NCBI RefSeq assembly: GCF_016806125.1
Contig: NZ_CP047166.1
Span: 4,030,001-4,094,000 of the forward strand
Source of the DNA: Ponticoccus alexandrii
Lineage (GTDB): Bacteria; Pseudomonadota; Alphaproteobacteria; Rhodobacterales; Rhodobacteraceae
Length of the DNA: 64,000 nucleotides
Reading direction: 5' to 3'
Each line of letters starts with the position of its first letter. Position 1 is the stretch's first letter. The notes beneath the pieces are model-generated. The model was not told where the DNA came from, did not search any database, and saw nothing but the letters and a program-made list of their open reading frames with translations. Below, piece by piece: positions 17,688 through 26,927 of the stretch. Both the position numbers and the translations under genes were made by a program.

Positions 17688-18928
17688 GGGCGGTCCTGAA
17701 GCGAAAGGGCAGAGACGACCTCCACATGGGTAGACCAGCGGAACTGGTCAACCGGCATGACCCAGTCGAGGCGATAGCCCGCCGCGACGAGGGTTGCGCA
17801 GTCGCGGGCGAAGGTCACGGGATTGCACGAGACATGGGCGATCTTCGGAACGCGGGCGCTGGCAATCTCGGCGATCTGGGCCTCGGCCCCGGCACGCGGC
17901 GGGTCGATCACCACGCCGTCGAAGCGTTTCAGCTCGTCCGGCAGCAGCGGATTGCGGAAGAGGTCGCGCGCCTCATGCGTGACATGGCGCAGGCCCTGCG
18001 CCTGCCGCCAGCCCTGATCCAGCGCGCGGACCATCGCGGCTTCGCCCTCCACCGCGTGGACCCGGGCGCGCTTCGCCAGCGGCAGGGCAAAGGTGCCGCA
18101 GCCCGCGAAGAGGTCGACAAGATGTGCGCAACCCTCGAGCGCCTCATCCACGCCGGCCCGCAGCGCCTGCTCCCCGGCCTCGGTCGCCTGAAGGAAGGCG
18201 CCCGGCGGCGGCACAACGTCCACGCCCTCGAAACGCTGGAAGGCGGGCTTGAAGGCCAGCGTCTCGTCCTCCCACGTCAGGCGAGAGAGCCCGTGTTCCT
18301 GCGCGATGCGCGCAAGATCGGCGCGCAGGGCGGTGTCCAGAGGCTTGCCGCCCGTCACCGCCACGTCCAGCCCCGAGGCGCAGTCGGTGACCAGCACCGA
18401 CAGCTCGCCCTTGCGCGAGGCACCAAGGACGGCCAGCGCCTCGACCATGGGCAGGGCGGCGGAAAGGGCAGGGGTCACGAGGATGCAGTCGGGCACCTCG
18501 ACCACCACGTCCGACGCCTTGCGGTGAAAGCCCGCCAGCGCGCCCTTCTTGGTCCGGCGCGCGGAAAAGGCGGCGCGGCGGCGCGACTGGCGCGGGGAGG
18601 TCACGATGGGGCGGATCTCTGTCTCCAGCCCCTGCGCGGTCAGCGCGCGGCGGATCACGTCGACCTTCCACTCGGCCACGAAGCCGTCAGAGGCGTGCTG
18701 CAACTGGCACCCGCCGCAGGCCTTGGCGTGGCGGCAGGGCGGGGACACCCGGTCGACAGAGGGCGTGAGGATGCGGGGCGCCGCAAGGACGCCGTTCTGG
18801 ACCGTGCCCTCGACCACTTCGCCGGGCAGGGCGCCCGGGACATAGATCGGCCCCGCCGCGATCCCGTCGCCGCGATGGCCCAGACGTTCGATGGTGACGC
18901 CGGTCGCTTCTGTGCTGCCTTGTTCCAT
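17684..18928 (-). CDS. 23S rRNA (uracil-5-)-methyltransferase, RlmD/RumA family
   Basis: This 414-residue SAM-dependent RNA methyltransferase has an N-terminal TRAM domain (about residues 8-60) and a [4Fe-4S] cysteine cluster (CRHAKACGGC plus PDC). The catalytic core has VDLFAGCGTFALPL (SAM loop), VIDPPRAG and the nucleophile Cys in HVSCNP. RlmD methylates U1939 of 23S rRNA; related RlmC and TrmA share the fold, so the exact target is not fixed. It starts 6 bases after the P-loop gene and overlaps the sodium channel gene. Confidence 0.93.
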   Translation of the reverse strand: MEQGSTEATGVTIERLGHRGDGIAAGPIYVPGALPGEVVEGTVQNGVLAAPRILTPSVDRVSPPCRHAKACGGCQLQHASDGFVAEWKVDVIRRALTAQGLETEIRPIVTSPRQSRRRAAFSARRTKKGALAGFHRKASDVVVEVPDCILVTPALSAALPMVEALAVLGASRKGELSVLVTDCASGLDVAVTGGKPLDTALRADLARIAQEHGLSRLTWEDETLAFKPAFQRFEGVDVVPPPGAFLQATEAGEQALRAGVDEALEGCAHLVDLFAGCGTFALPLAKRARVHAVEGEAAMVRALDQGWRQAQGLRHVTHEARDLFRNPLLPDELKRFDGVVIDPPRAGAEAQIAEIASARVPKIAHVSCNPVTFARDCATLVAAGYRLDWVMPVDQFRWSTHVEVVSALSLQDRP

Positions 18929-18934
18929 GGGGCC

Positions 18935-19462
18935 CTATTGCCCCGGCAGGCCGCCGCTGTCGAGATCCCGCAGAAAACGCCGGACCGCGCGCGGGCTTTC
19001 CAGCAGGACCACGCGCCGGTCGCCCGCCGCGTCGATCATCGCCCGGGCGCGGCGGCGGTTGCTGTGCCGCGTGTCCCAGATCCAGCGCAGGAACGCGGGG
19101 TCGAGCCGTTCGGGACAGTCGGGCGGCAGGTCGGGCCGGGTCTGCCCGCCCGCGTATTCGAGCCTTCGCCTGAGCACGCGCCAAAGCCGCAACCAGACGG
19201 GCAGATCGAGGACGATCAGGGTATCGGCGCGCGCGAGCCGGGTGTCCCACGTGGCGGACAGGCCGCCCTCGATGATCCAGCTTTCGCGATTTTCCTCGGT
19301 GCGCATCAGGGCGATCTTCTCGTCCCGGTCGCGCTCCACCCAGCCCGGTTGCCAATGTATGCAATCTGTATGCACAACCGGCAGCCCGGTCCGACGCGCC
19401 AGCGCGCGGGCGAGCGTGGACTTCCCCGCGCCCGGCTGGCCGACGATCATCACCCGTTTCAT
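18935..19462 (-). CDS. P-loop NTPase, topology-modulation/adenylate-kinase-like
   Basis: This 175-residue protein begins with a Walker A motif (GQPGAGKST, residues 8-16), followed by DCIHWQPGWVERD and WIIEGG. These segments recall the FlaR/topology-modulation family of small kinase-like proteins. A basic helix-rich region (LRLWRVLRRRLEY) precedes a C-terminal part with SPRAVRRFLRDL. The substrate is not known. The ATG overlaps the stop of the third ABC exporter by 4 bases. Confidence 0.8.
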   Translation of the reverse strand: MKRVMIVGQPGAGKSTLARALARRTGLPVVHTDCIHWQPGWVERDRDEKIALMRTEENRESWIIEGGLSATWDTRLARADTLIVLDLPVWLRLWRVLRRRLEYAGGQTRPDLPPDCPERLDPAFLRWIWDTRHSNRRRARAMIDAAGDRRVVLLESPRAVRRFLRDLDSGGLPGQ

Positions 19463-21294
19463 TCCGCGGCGTCCTGCGCCCCCAGAAAGCCGCCGGACTG
19501 CCGCGACCAGTAGCGCGCGTAGACGCCGCGCTTGGCCAGAAGGGCGTCGTGGGTGCCCTGCTCGACGATGCGGCCCTGCTCCATCACGATGATCCGGTCC
19601 ATCTGGGCGATTGTGGACAACCTGTGTGCAATGGCGATGACGGTCTTGCCCTGCATCACCACATCCAGTGCGCCCTGAATCTCTGCCTCGACCTCGGAAT
19701 CGAGCGCGCTTGTCGCCTCGTCCAGAACCAGCACCGGCGCATCCTTCAGGATCGCACGGGCCAGCGCGATGCGCTGCCTCTGGCCGCCCGACAGCTTGAC
19801 CCCGCGCTCGCCAAGGCGCGCGTCATAGCCTTCGCGGCCCCGGCGGTCGCGCAGGTCCTGGATAAAATCATGGGCCGAGGCGCGCCGCGCGGCGTCGAAG
19901 ACCTCTTCGTCACTGGCGTCGGGACGCCCGTAGCGGATGTTCTCCAGCGCCGAGCGGTTGAACATCGAGGTCTCTTGCCGCACCACCGAAACCGCGCGCC
20001 GCAGCCCCGCCTGCGTCAGGTCGCGGATGTCGTCGCCGCCCAGCAGGATGCGCCCCTCTTCGACGTCGTAAAGCCGCAGCAGAAGGCCGATCACCGTGGA
20101 TTTGCCCGCGCCCGAGGCCCCGACCAGCGCGATCTTCTCGCCCTGCTTCACGGTCAGGTCGAAGTCGTTCAGCGCCGCCTGCTTGCCGCCATAGCGGAAG
20201 GTCAGATGCTCGAACCGCAGGGCGCCGCCGCGGGCCTCGTCCCGGGCGCCGGGGCGGTCGGTGATCGCGTGCGGCGGGGTCAGCGTGCCGATGCCATCCG
20301 CCACCACGCCGATGTTGGTGAAGATCGACATGGCCGCGCGCCCCAGCCGGTTCGTCAGCATCGCAAGCCGCGTCGTCAGCATCGCGGTCATCGCGATATC
20401 GCCCGAAGAGGCGGCGCCGATGGAATAGAGATACAGCGCCGACAGGATCGCCATGAGCGGCAGCAGCCCGCCCAGCGTCATCAGGCCCAGCCGGAACAGC
20501 GCAGAGACCACGCCGAAATCGCGCGCCTTGCCGCGCCAGCGAACCAGCGTGGCGCGCGTCGCCTCATCCTCGCGCGTGTCGTGGGCGAAGAGCTTCACCG
20601 TCGCGATGTTGGACAGCGTGTCGACGATCTGCCCCGTGACCAGCGTGTTGGCATCGGCGCGCTCGCGCGCCAGCCGCCGCATCTTGGGGATCATCAGGCG
20701 CAGGAACAGGGCGTAGACCACGAACCAGCCGGTGAAGATCAGCAGCAGACGCGGGTCGATACCCGCCAGCAGGAAGAAGGTCCCGGCGAACATCGCGACA
20801 GCGTAGACCAGCACGTCCGTCATCTCGTTCACGAGGTCGTTGAGGCCGCGCGCCACCTGCGTCGCCTTCTGGCTGATGCGCCCGGCGAAGTCGTTGTCGA
20901 AGTAGGACAGCGAGTGCCCCAGCGTGTAGCGGTTCACCCGGCTGAGGACGAGCGGGTAGAGGTTGGGGCCAAGGCTGATCGAGGACACCGCCGCATCCGC
21001 CAGCACGATCAGCGGGCGGATCAGCAGGAAGAACAGCAGGCCGAAGCCGATCAGGATGGCGTAGGGGCCCCAGTAGCCGCCCGGCCCCTGCGCCGCCGCC
21101 GCATCCACCACCCAGCCGGTGAACCGGGCCGAAACCAGTTCCGCGATGCCCGTCAGAAGCGTGACGAAACAGGCGGTCCAGATCGCGGGCCACGCGCCCT
21201 GCAGCGCCCAGCGCGCAAAGGGGCCGACGTCGCGGGGTGGGTTGCCCTCTGCCGGGGCGAAGGCGTCGATGAAGGACAGAAGGCGCGGGATCAT
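19459..21294 (-). CDS. ABC exporter, fused membrane and ATPase domains (third of three)
   Basis: This 611-residue half-transporter has a six-helix membrane domain (about residues 25-320) joined to a nucleotide-binding domain with Walker A GASGAGKST, signature LSGGQRQR and Walker B LVLDEATSALD. It is the third of three neighbouring paralogues and overlaps both flanking genes by 4 bases. All motifs are intact, so each subunit may act as a homodimer or pair with another of the three. Substrate unknown; lipids, drugs or peptides are all possible. The H-loop codons at 19610-19635 are identical in all three copies. Confidence 0.93.
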   Translation of the reverse strand: MIPRLLSFIDAFAPAEGNPPRDVGPFARWALQGAWPAIWTACFVTLLTGIAELVSARFTGWVVDAAAAQGPGGYWGPYAILIGFGLLFFLLIRPLIVLADAAVSSISLGPNLYPLVLSRVNRYTLGHSLSYFDNDFAGRISQKATQVARGLNDLVNEMTDVLVYAVAMFAGTFFLLAGIDPRLLLIFTGWFVVYALFLRLMIPKMRRLARERADANTLVTGQIVDTLSNIATVKLFAHDTREDEATRATLVRWRGKARDFGVVSALFRLGLMTLGGLLPLMAILSALYLYSIGAASSGDIAMTAMLTTRLAMLTNRLGRAAMSIFTNIGVVADGIGTLTPPHAITDRPGARDEARGGALRFEHLTFRYGGKQAALNDFDLTVKQGEKIALVGASGAGKSTVIGLLLRLYDVEEGRILLGGDDIRDLTQAGLRRAVSVVRQETSMFNRSALENIRYGRPDASDEEVFDAARRASAHDFIQDLRDRRGREGYDARLGERGVKLSGGQRQRIALARAILKDAPVLVLDEATSALDSEVEAEIQGALDVVMQGKTVIAIAHRLSTIAQMDRIIVMEQGRIVEQGTHDALLAKRGVYARYWSRQSGGFLGAQDAAE

Positions 21295-23153
21295 TCCGCC
21301 GCCTCCGGGATGGCGTCACTGCCAAGGAAGCCGCCGGACTGCCGCTCCCAATAGCGGGCGTAAAGGCCACCCTCTGCCAGAAGGGTTTCGTGCGTGCCTT
21401 CTTCGACGATGCGGCCCGCGTCGAGGACGATGATCCGGTCCATGCTGGAGATTGTGGACAACCTGTGTGCAATGGCCAGAACCGTCTTGCCCTCCATCAC
21501 GCGGTCCAGCGCTTCCTGGATCGAGGCCTCGACCTCGGAGTCCAAAGCGCTTGTCGCCTCGTCGAGCACGAGGATCGGCGCGTCCTTGAGGATCGCCCGG
21601 GCCAGCGCGATGCGCTGCCGCTGGCCGCCCGACAGCTTGACGCCGCGCTCGCCCAGATGCGCCTCGTAGCCCTGCCGGCCCCGGTGGTCGCGCAGTTCCT
21701 GAATGAACTCATGGGCCTCGGCGGCGCGGGCGGCCTCCATGACCTCAGCATCGGTGGCATCGGGACGCCCGTAGCGGATGTTGTCCAGCGCCGAGCGGTT
21801 GAACATCGCCGTTTCCTGCGTGACCATGCCGATCTTGCGGCGCAGGCTTTCCTGCGTCACGCCAGAGACGTCCTGCCCGTCGATCCGCACGACACCGCCC
21901 TCTGTGTCGTAGAGCCGCAACATTAGCGAAACCAGCGTCGACTTGCCCGCGCCGGAGGCCCCGACGATGGCCAGCTTTTCGCCCGGCGCGATGGTCAGGT
22001 TCAGATCCTCGACACCGCCGCTTTCACCGCCATAGGTGAAGGTCACGCCGTCAAAGCGAACCTCTGCGGCGCTGACCCGAAGATCGGCGGCGCCTTCGGC
22101 GTCGGTCAGCGTATGCGGCACGGACAGGGTGTTCATGCCGTCCTCGACCTCTCCGAGGTGCGAGTAGATCACCATCATGGTGAAACTGATCCAGCCGGTC
22201 ATCTGCGCCAGACGGATCGTCACCGCGCCCACGGCGGCGATGTCGCCGGGGCTGACGCCGCCCGCGCGCAGGGCGATCGCCGCGCCGACCATGAGGATCG
22301 GCAGCAGCCCGGCGATGAAGATCAGGCCAAGGCGAAAGGCGGTCTGCGCCTCGCCGTAATGCAGCGTCTTGTCCCGCAGTTCGGACATGGCGCCCAGCGC
22401 CATCCGGTCCTCATGCGCGCCGCCTGCGAACAGCTTGACCGTCTTGATGTTGCTGATGGTGTCGACGACCTGCCCGGTGACCATGGCCTGCGCCTCGGCC
22501 CGCTTGGCGGACCGGGTGCGGACCATCGGAAGCGTCAGCTTCAGGAACCCGGCATACAGCGCGAACCACAGCGCGAGGAACCCAAGCAGCCAGCCGCTGA
22601 TGCCGCCCAGAAGGACGGCGGTGGCCATGACGGTCGCCAGCCCGAAGGTCACGGCGTTCACCGTCTCCACCACGATCTCGGTCAACGAGCGCGCGGCCTG
22701 CATCTTTTTCTGCGCCACGCGTCCGGCGAAGTCGTTGTCGAAGAAGCTGACCGGCTGGGCGATGGTCCAGCGATAGAGCCGCGCCAGCACCAGCTTCAGG
22801 ATGTTCGGCCCGATCATCACCGCCTGCGTCAGCGCCAGCCCGCCAAACAGCAGGGGACGCGCCACCAGCAAGAGCCCGACGGCGGCGGCGATCAGCCAGC
22901 CGACCGGGATCACCGCATCGGCAGGCGCGGCCACGGCATCGACCACGCGACCCAAGAGGTACATCGAGGCGACCTCTGTGATGCCCGCGAGAACGGAAAT
23001 CGCAACGCCCAGCCAGATCACCGACCAGCCGCCCTTCAACGCCCAAAGCGTAAAGGGCCAGAGGTCGCGCGGCGGCGGCCCCTCGGCTGGTGCCTCGGGG
23101 TCGATCATGTCGCCCGCGCGGCGGACGAAGCGTTGGAACCATTGCTGCATCAC
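21291..23153 (-). CDS. ABC exporter, fused membrane and ATPase domains (second of three)
   Basis: This 620-residue half-transporter has the same architecture as its neighbours. The N-terminus PPRDLWPFTLWALKGGW closely resembles PPRDVGPFARWALQGAW of the third copy, so these two are the closest pair. Walker A GASGAGKST, LSGGQRQR and ILVLDEATSALD are all complete. The start and stop codons each overlap the neighbouring exporter gene by 4 bases, so synthesis of the three proteins is coupled and probably balanced. Confidence 0.93.
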   Translation of the reverse strand: MMQQWFQRFVRRAGDMIDPEAPAEGPPPRDLWPFTLWALKGGWSVIWLGVAISVLAGITEVASMYLLGRVVDAVAAPADAVIPVGWLIAAAVGLLLVARPLLFGGLALTQAVMIGPNILKLVLARLYRWTIAQPVSFFDNDFAGRVAQKKMQAARSLTEIVVETVNAVTFGLATVMATAVLLGGISGWLLGFLALWFALYAGFLKLTLPMVRTRSAKRAEAQAMVTGQVVDTISNIKTVKLFAGGAHEDRMALGAMSELRDKTLHYGEAQTAFRLGLIFIAGLLPILMVGAAIALRAGGVSPGDIAAVGAVTIRLAQMTGWISFTMMVIYSHLGEVEDGMNTLSVPHTLTDAEGAADLRVSAAEVRFDGVTFTYGGESGGVEDLNLTIAPGEKLAIVGASGAGKSTLVSLMLRLYDTEGGVVRIDGQDVSGVTQESLRRKIGMVTQETAMFNRSALDNIRYGRPDATDAEVMEAARAAEAHEFIQELRDHRGRQGYEAHLGERGVKLSGGQRQRIALARAILKDAPILVLDEATSALDSEVEASIQEALDRVMEGKTVLAIAHRLSTISSMDRIIVLDAGRIVEEGTHETLLAEGGLYARYWERQSGGFLGSDAIPEAAE

Positions 23154-24994
23154 TCTGCCGCCTCTGAATCCGCGTCGATGAACCCGCCCGACTGGCGCGC
23201 CCAGAACCCGGCATATAGCCCGCCCTGCGCCAAAAGCGCGTTGTGGGTGCCCTCTTCGACGATGCGGCCCCCGTCCAGAACGAGGATGCGATCCATCTGC
23301 GCGATTGTGGACAACCTGTGTGCAATGGCGATGACGGTCTTGCCCTCCATCATGCCGTAGAGCGTATCCTGAATCGCGGCCTCGACCTCGGAGTCGAGCG
23401 CGCTGGTCGCCTCGTCCAGAAGCAGGATCGGCGCGTTCTTGAGGATCACCCGCGCCAGCGTCACCCGCTGCCGCTGCCCGCCGGACAGCTTGACGCCGCG
23501 CTCGCCCACATGGGCATCGTAACCGTGCCGCCCCTTGGGATCGGTCAGGTCGAGGATGAAGTCATGCGACTGTGCCTGCCGCGCGGCGCGGATCATCTCG
23601 TCCTCGGTCGCGTCCGGTCGGCCATAGAGGATGTTGTCCCGGACGGAGCGGTGCAGGAGGCTGCTGTCCTGCTGCACCATGCCGATGGCCAGCCGCAGGC
23701 TGTCCTGCGTCACGGTCGAAATGTCCTGACCGTCGATCAGGATCGCGCCCTTCTCTGCGTCGTAGAAGCGCAGCAGCAGCTTCACCAGCGTCGACTTTCC
23801 CGCACCGGAACGCCCGATCAGGCCGACCTTCTCGCCCGGGCGGATCGTCAGGTCGATGTTGTCGAGGCCGCCGGTCTCGCGCCCGTAGTGATGGCTCAGG
23901 CCCTTGATCTCAATCTTGCCGTCGGTCAGCCGCAGCGGCTGGGCGCGCGCGGAATCGGTCAGCGAGATCGGCTGTGCAATCGTCTCCATCCCCTCAGCGA
24001 CGACACCAAGCTGGCGGAAGAACGAGGTCAGGGCCCACATGATCCAGCCGGTCATGGCGTTCAGCCGCAGCGTCAGCGCGGTCGCCGCCGCCACCGCCCC
24101 GGTCGAGGCCGCGCCCTGCATCCACAGCGCCAGCGCCCAGCCGACGACGCCCACGATCAGCAGGCCGTTCAGCACCATCAGCGTCACGTCCATGATGGTG
24201 TAGATCCGCATCTCGTCCTGAAAGGTCTTGCGCGAGACCTCGATCGCCTCCTTGGCGTAGTCAAGCTCGGTGCCCGTGTGGGCGAACATCTTGACCGAAT
24301 GGATGTTGGAGTAGCTGTCCACCACGCGCCCCGTCACAAGACTGCGCGCATCGCTCGCCGCCTTGGACGCCGGCCCGACTCGCACCACGGTCCAGCGCAT
24401 CAGCGCGCCGTACAGCACCAGCCACAGCGCCATGGGGATCATCAAAAGCGGGTCGGCATCGCCCAAAAGAACAAGCGCACCAACGACATAGGCGATGGAA
24501 AAGGTCATCGCGTCGAAAATCTGGAACACCGCTTCGCCCGCGGCGGGCGGCGTCTGCATGATGCGGTTGGCGATGCGACCGGCAAAGTCGTTCTCGAACC
24601 AGCCGACCGACTGGCGCAGCACGTGGCCATGCGCGCGCCAGCGGATCAGCGTGCCGAAGTTCGGCAGGATGGTGTTGTTCAGCAGAAAGACATCCGCCGC
24701 CTGTATAAGGGGCCGCAGCAGCAGGATGAAGACGCCCATGCCGATCAGCGTCCAGCCGTGGTCCTGCCAGACCTGCGCCGGGTCGCCGGACAGGATGTCG
24801 ACCACCCAGCCCATGACCCAGATCAGCCAGATTTCCACCGCCGCGACGGCGATGGACAGCAGGGTCGCCCAGACAAAGATACCGCGGAAGGGCCGCGCGT
24901 AGTCGAGCATGAAGGGCAGCAGCCGACGCGGAGGTGTGTCGGTCTGCGTGTAGTCGCCATAGGGATCGACGAGATTTTCAAAGAAACGGAACAT
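23150..24994 (-). CDS. ABC exporter, fused membrane and ATPase domains (first of three)
   Basis: This 614-residue half-transporter leads the exporter run. The membrane domain is followed by Walker A GRSGAGKST, signature LSGGQRQR and ILLLDEATSALD. Its N-terminal part (YGDYTQTDTPPRRLLPF) departs more from the other two. The promoter must lie in the 173-base gap before it (24995-25167), where I see no clear -10/-35 pair. It overlaps the next exporter gene by 4 bases. Confidence 0.93.
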   Translation of the reverse strand: MFRFFENLVDPYGDYTQTDTPPRRLLPFMLDYARPFRGIFVWATLLSIAVAAVEIWLIWVMGWVVDILSGDPAQVWQDHGWTLIGMGVFILLLRPLIQAADVFLLNNTILPNFGTLIRWRAHGHVLRQSVGWFENDFAGRIANRIMQTPPAAGEAVFQIFDAMTFSIAYVVGALVLLGDADPLLMIPMALWLVLYGALMRWTVVRVGPASKAASDARSLVTGRVVDSYSNIHSVKMFAHTGTELDYAKEAIEVSRKTFQDEMRIYTIMDVTLMVLNGLLIVGVVGWALALWMQGAASTGAVAAATALTLRLNAMTGWIMWALTSFFRQLGVVAEGMETIAQPISLTDSARAQPLRLTDGKIEIKGLSHHYGRETGGLDNIDLTIRPGEKVGLIGRSGAGKSTLVKLLLRFYDAEKGAILIDGQDISTVTQDSLRLAIGMVQQDSSLLHRSVRDNILYGRPDATEDEMIRAARQAQSHDFILDLTDPKGRHGYDAHVGERGVKLSGGQRQRVTLARVILKNAPILLLDEATSALDSEVEAAIQDTLYGMMEGKTVIAIAHRLSTIAQMDRILVLDGGRIVEEGTHNALLAQGGLYAGFWARQSGGFIDADSEAAE

Positions 24995-25167
24995 GCCGGA
25001 GGCTCCTGTCAGAGCAAATGCGAATCACGAGATGGGGGAAGCGGGGGGCCTAGGCCACCCGTGCAAAACAAGGCGGCTCAGGCTAGGCTGGGCTGGATCC
25101 TGTCATGCACCATCAAGTGTCCTCCGGTCGGGTTCGAAAACTCTCTTAGCCGCAAAGGATGCGTTTG

Positions 25168-26331
25168 TCACGCTTCAGGGCGCGCCTTGAGCAAATCTTC
25201 GCGGCTGAGCGTGAAACCCGAGGCGATCCATTGCGATTCCAGCGCGCGCAGCCGGTCGCCCAGCGCCTTGCCGGTCAGGGCGGGCATGAGGTCCTGCGCC
25301 GTCACCGGAAAGCGCGCGTTCGCGGCCTTGGCAAGCTCGGGCAGGGCGTCCGGATCGACCGGTTGCTCCAGCATGGCGGCGCGTAGCGCGGCGGTGTCCT
25401 TGGCGGTCTCCGTGCCGTGGCGATAGGCCACTTCGGGCAGGGCTTCGGTGCCTTCCACGAGGTCGCGCAGCAGCGCCAGCCGCTTTTGATCGGGCTTCGA
25501 CAGGCGCAACGCGGCCCCGTCGGCAAAGCCCGTGGAGGCGAGGCGGCGCAGCGGCTCCGGCGCGAGGGCCAGCGCCGCTTCGGCCATCAGCAGCGGGCCA
25601 AGGGCGCGCGGGCTGGCGCCGGGCAGGATGCGGGGCAGGACGCCGGTCCGGTCCATCACCGCGACGGCCTGCACCGGATCGGGCGCCGCCAGCAGCTTCA
25701 GCAGTTCGGCGCCCACACGTTCGGCGGACAGGCGGTCGAGGCCGTCGAGGTTGTCGGCGATGGCAGACAGCGCCTCGGCGTCCATGCCCTGCGCGGGGTC
25801 GCCGTACCACGCATGAAAGCGGAAGAAGCGCAGGGTCCGCAGGTAATCCTCGCGGATGCGCTGCGCGGCGTCCTCGATGAAGCGCAAGTGCCGCGCGCGC
25901 AGGTCGGGCAAGCCACCAAGCGGATCGACAACCGCACCCCGGCGGTCGGCATAAAGCGCGTTCATGGTGAAATCCCGGCGGACCGCGTCCTCGGCCATGG
26001 TGTCGGCAAAGCGCACCACGGCACGCCGCCCGTCGGTTTCGACGTCAGCACGGTAGGTCGTGACCTCGAAGGGCTCTCCCTTGGCGACAACGGTGATGGT
26101 GCCGTGGTCGATGCCGGTGGGCACGGGCTTCAGCCCCGCCGCCTCGGCCAGCGCGATGACGGTCTCGGGGCGGGCATCGGTCGAGATGTCCACATCGGCC
26201 ACCGGCTCTCCCAGAAGCGCGTTGCGGACGCAGCCGCCGACCGCATGGGCCTGATAGCCCGCGTCCTCGAGCATGCCCATGACCGCCTGCGTGCCCGGGG
26301 CGGTCAGCCAGTCGCCTGTCACCGTCGTCAT
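25168..26331 (-). CDS. CCA-adding tRNA nucleotidyltransferase (poly(A) polymerase head domain)
   Basis: This 387-residue class II nucleotidyltransferase builds or repairs the tRNA 3' CCA end. It has the GG-binding loop AVGGCVRNALLG, the catalytic DVDIST (two Asp), the RRDFTMNALY motif and the RIREDYLRTLRFFRFHA motif typical of the family. The start at 26331 overlaps the upstream Nudix stop by 4 bases; the longer frame upstream is antisense noise. In alphaproteobacteria it follows a Nudix gene, as here. Confidence 0.93.
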   Translation of the reverse strand: MTTVTGDWLTAPGTQAVMGMLEDAGYQAHAVGGCVRNALLGEPVADVDISTDARPETVIALAEAAGLKPVPTGIDHGTITVVAKGEPFEVTTYRADVETDGRRAVVRFADTMAEDAVRRDFTMNALYADRRGAVVDPLGGLPDLRARHLRFIEDAAQRIREDYLRTLRFFRFHAWYGDPAQGMDAEALSAIADNLDGLDRLSAERVGAELLKLLAAPDPVQAVAVMDRTGVLPRILPGASPRALGPLLMAEAALALAPEPLRRLASTGFADGAALRLSKPDQKRLALLRDLVEGTEALPEVAYRHGTETAKDTAALRAAMLEQPVDPDALPELAKAANARFPVTAQDLMPALTGKALGDRLRALESQWIASGFTLSREDLLKARPEA

Positions 26332-26927
26332 TGCACCCGCTCCGCGAGGCCCTGCAGCATCCGCGCCGTGGCGCCCCAGATGTAATAGGGACCGTAGGGC
26401 ACAGTGTAATACAGCCGCCGCTGCCCGCGCCAGCGCCGCCATTGCACCGAGAACCGCGCCGGGTCGGTGACATGGGCGAAGGGCACGGCGAAGACCTCGT
26501 CGACCTCGCCCGGCTCTGCCACCGGGGTGAAGGGCGCGCGGATCATCGCCAGCACCGGGGTCACGATGAAGCCGGTGACGGTCTCATGCGGGGGCAGAGT
26601 GCCCAGCACCTCGACGCCTGCAGGGTCCAGCCCGACCTCTTCATGCGCCTCGCGCAGGGCGGCGGCGGTCTCGTCCGCATCGCCGGGATCGACCTTGCCA
26701 CCGGGAAAGGCGATCTGCCCGGGGTGATGCTTCAGCCGCGACGAGCGTTTCGTCAGGATCAGCTCCAGACCCTCGCGCCCCTCCTGAAAGGCGACGAGCA
26801 CCCCCGCCGCCCGCAGCTTGCGGTCCGGCGGAAGCGACACGTCCCGGTTCAGGTCGAAGTCGGAAGAGGCGCCGGCAGCCCGCGTCAGCGCGCGGCGCAG
26901 CGCCTGTTCCTGATCATGCCTTGTCAT
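26328..26927 (-). CDS. Nudix hydrolase, CoA pyrophosphatase type
   Basis: This 199-residue enzyme has the Nudix box starting at GGKVDPGDADETAAALREA and ending HEEVGL. It also carries the LTKRSSRLKHHPGQIAFPGGK region, split here as LTKRSSRLKHHPG and QIAFPGGK, which marks the NudL/PCD1 CoA-pyrophosphatase group. It likely cleaves CoA or derivatives to phosphopantetheine and 3',5'-ADP. Its start overlaps the end of hslO by 14 bases and its stop overlaps cca by 4. Confidence 0.92.
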   Translation of the reverse strand: MTRHDQEQALRRALTRAAGASSDFDLNRDVSLPPDRKLRAAGVLVAFQEGREGLELILTKRSSRLKHHPGQIAFPGGKVDPGDADETAAALREAHEEVGLDPAGVEVLGTLPPHETVTGFIVTPVLAMIRAPFTPVAEPGEVDEVFAVPFAHVTDPARFSVQWRRWRGQRRLYYTVPYGPYYIWGATARMLQGLAERVQ

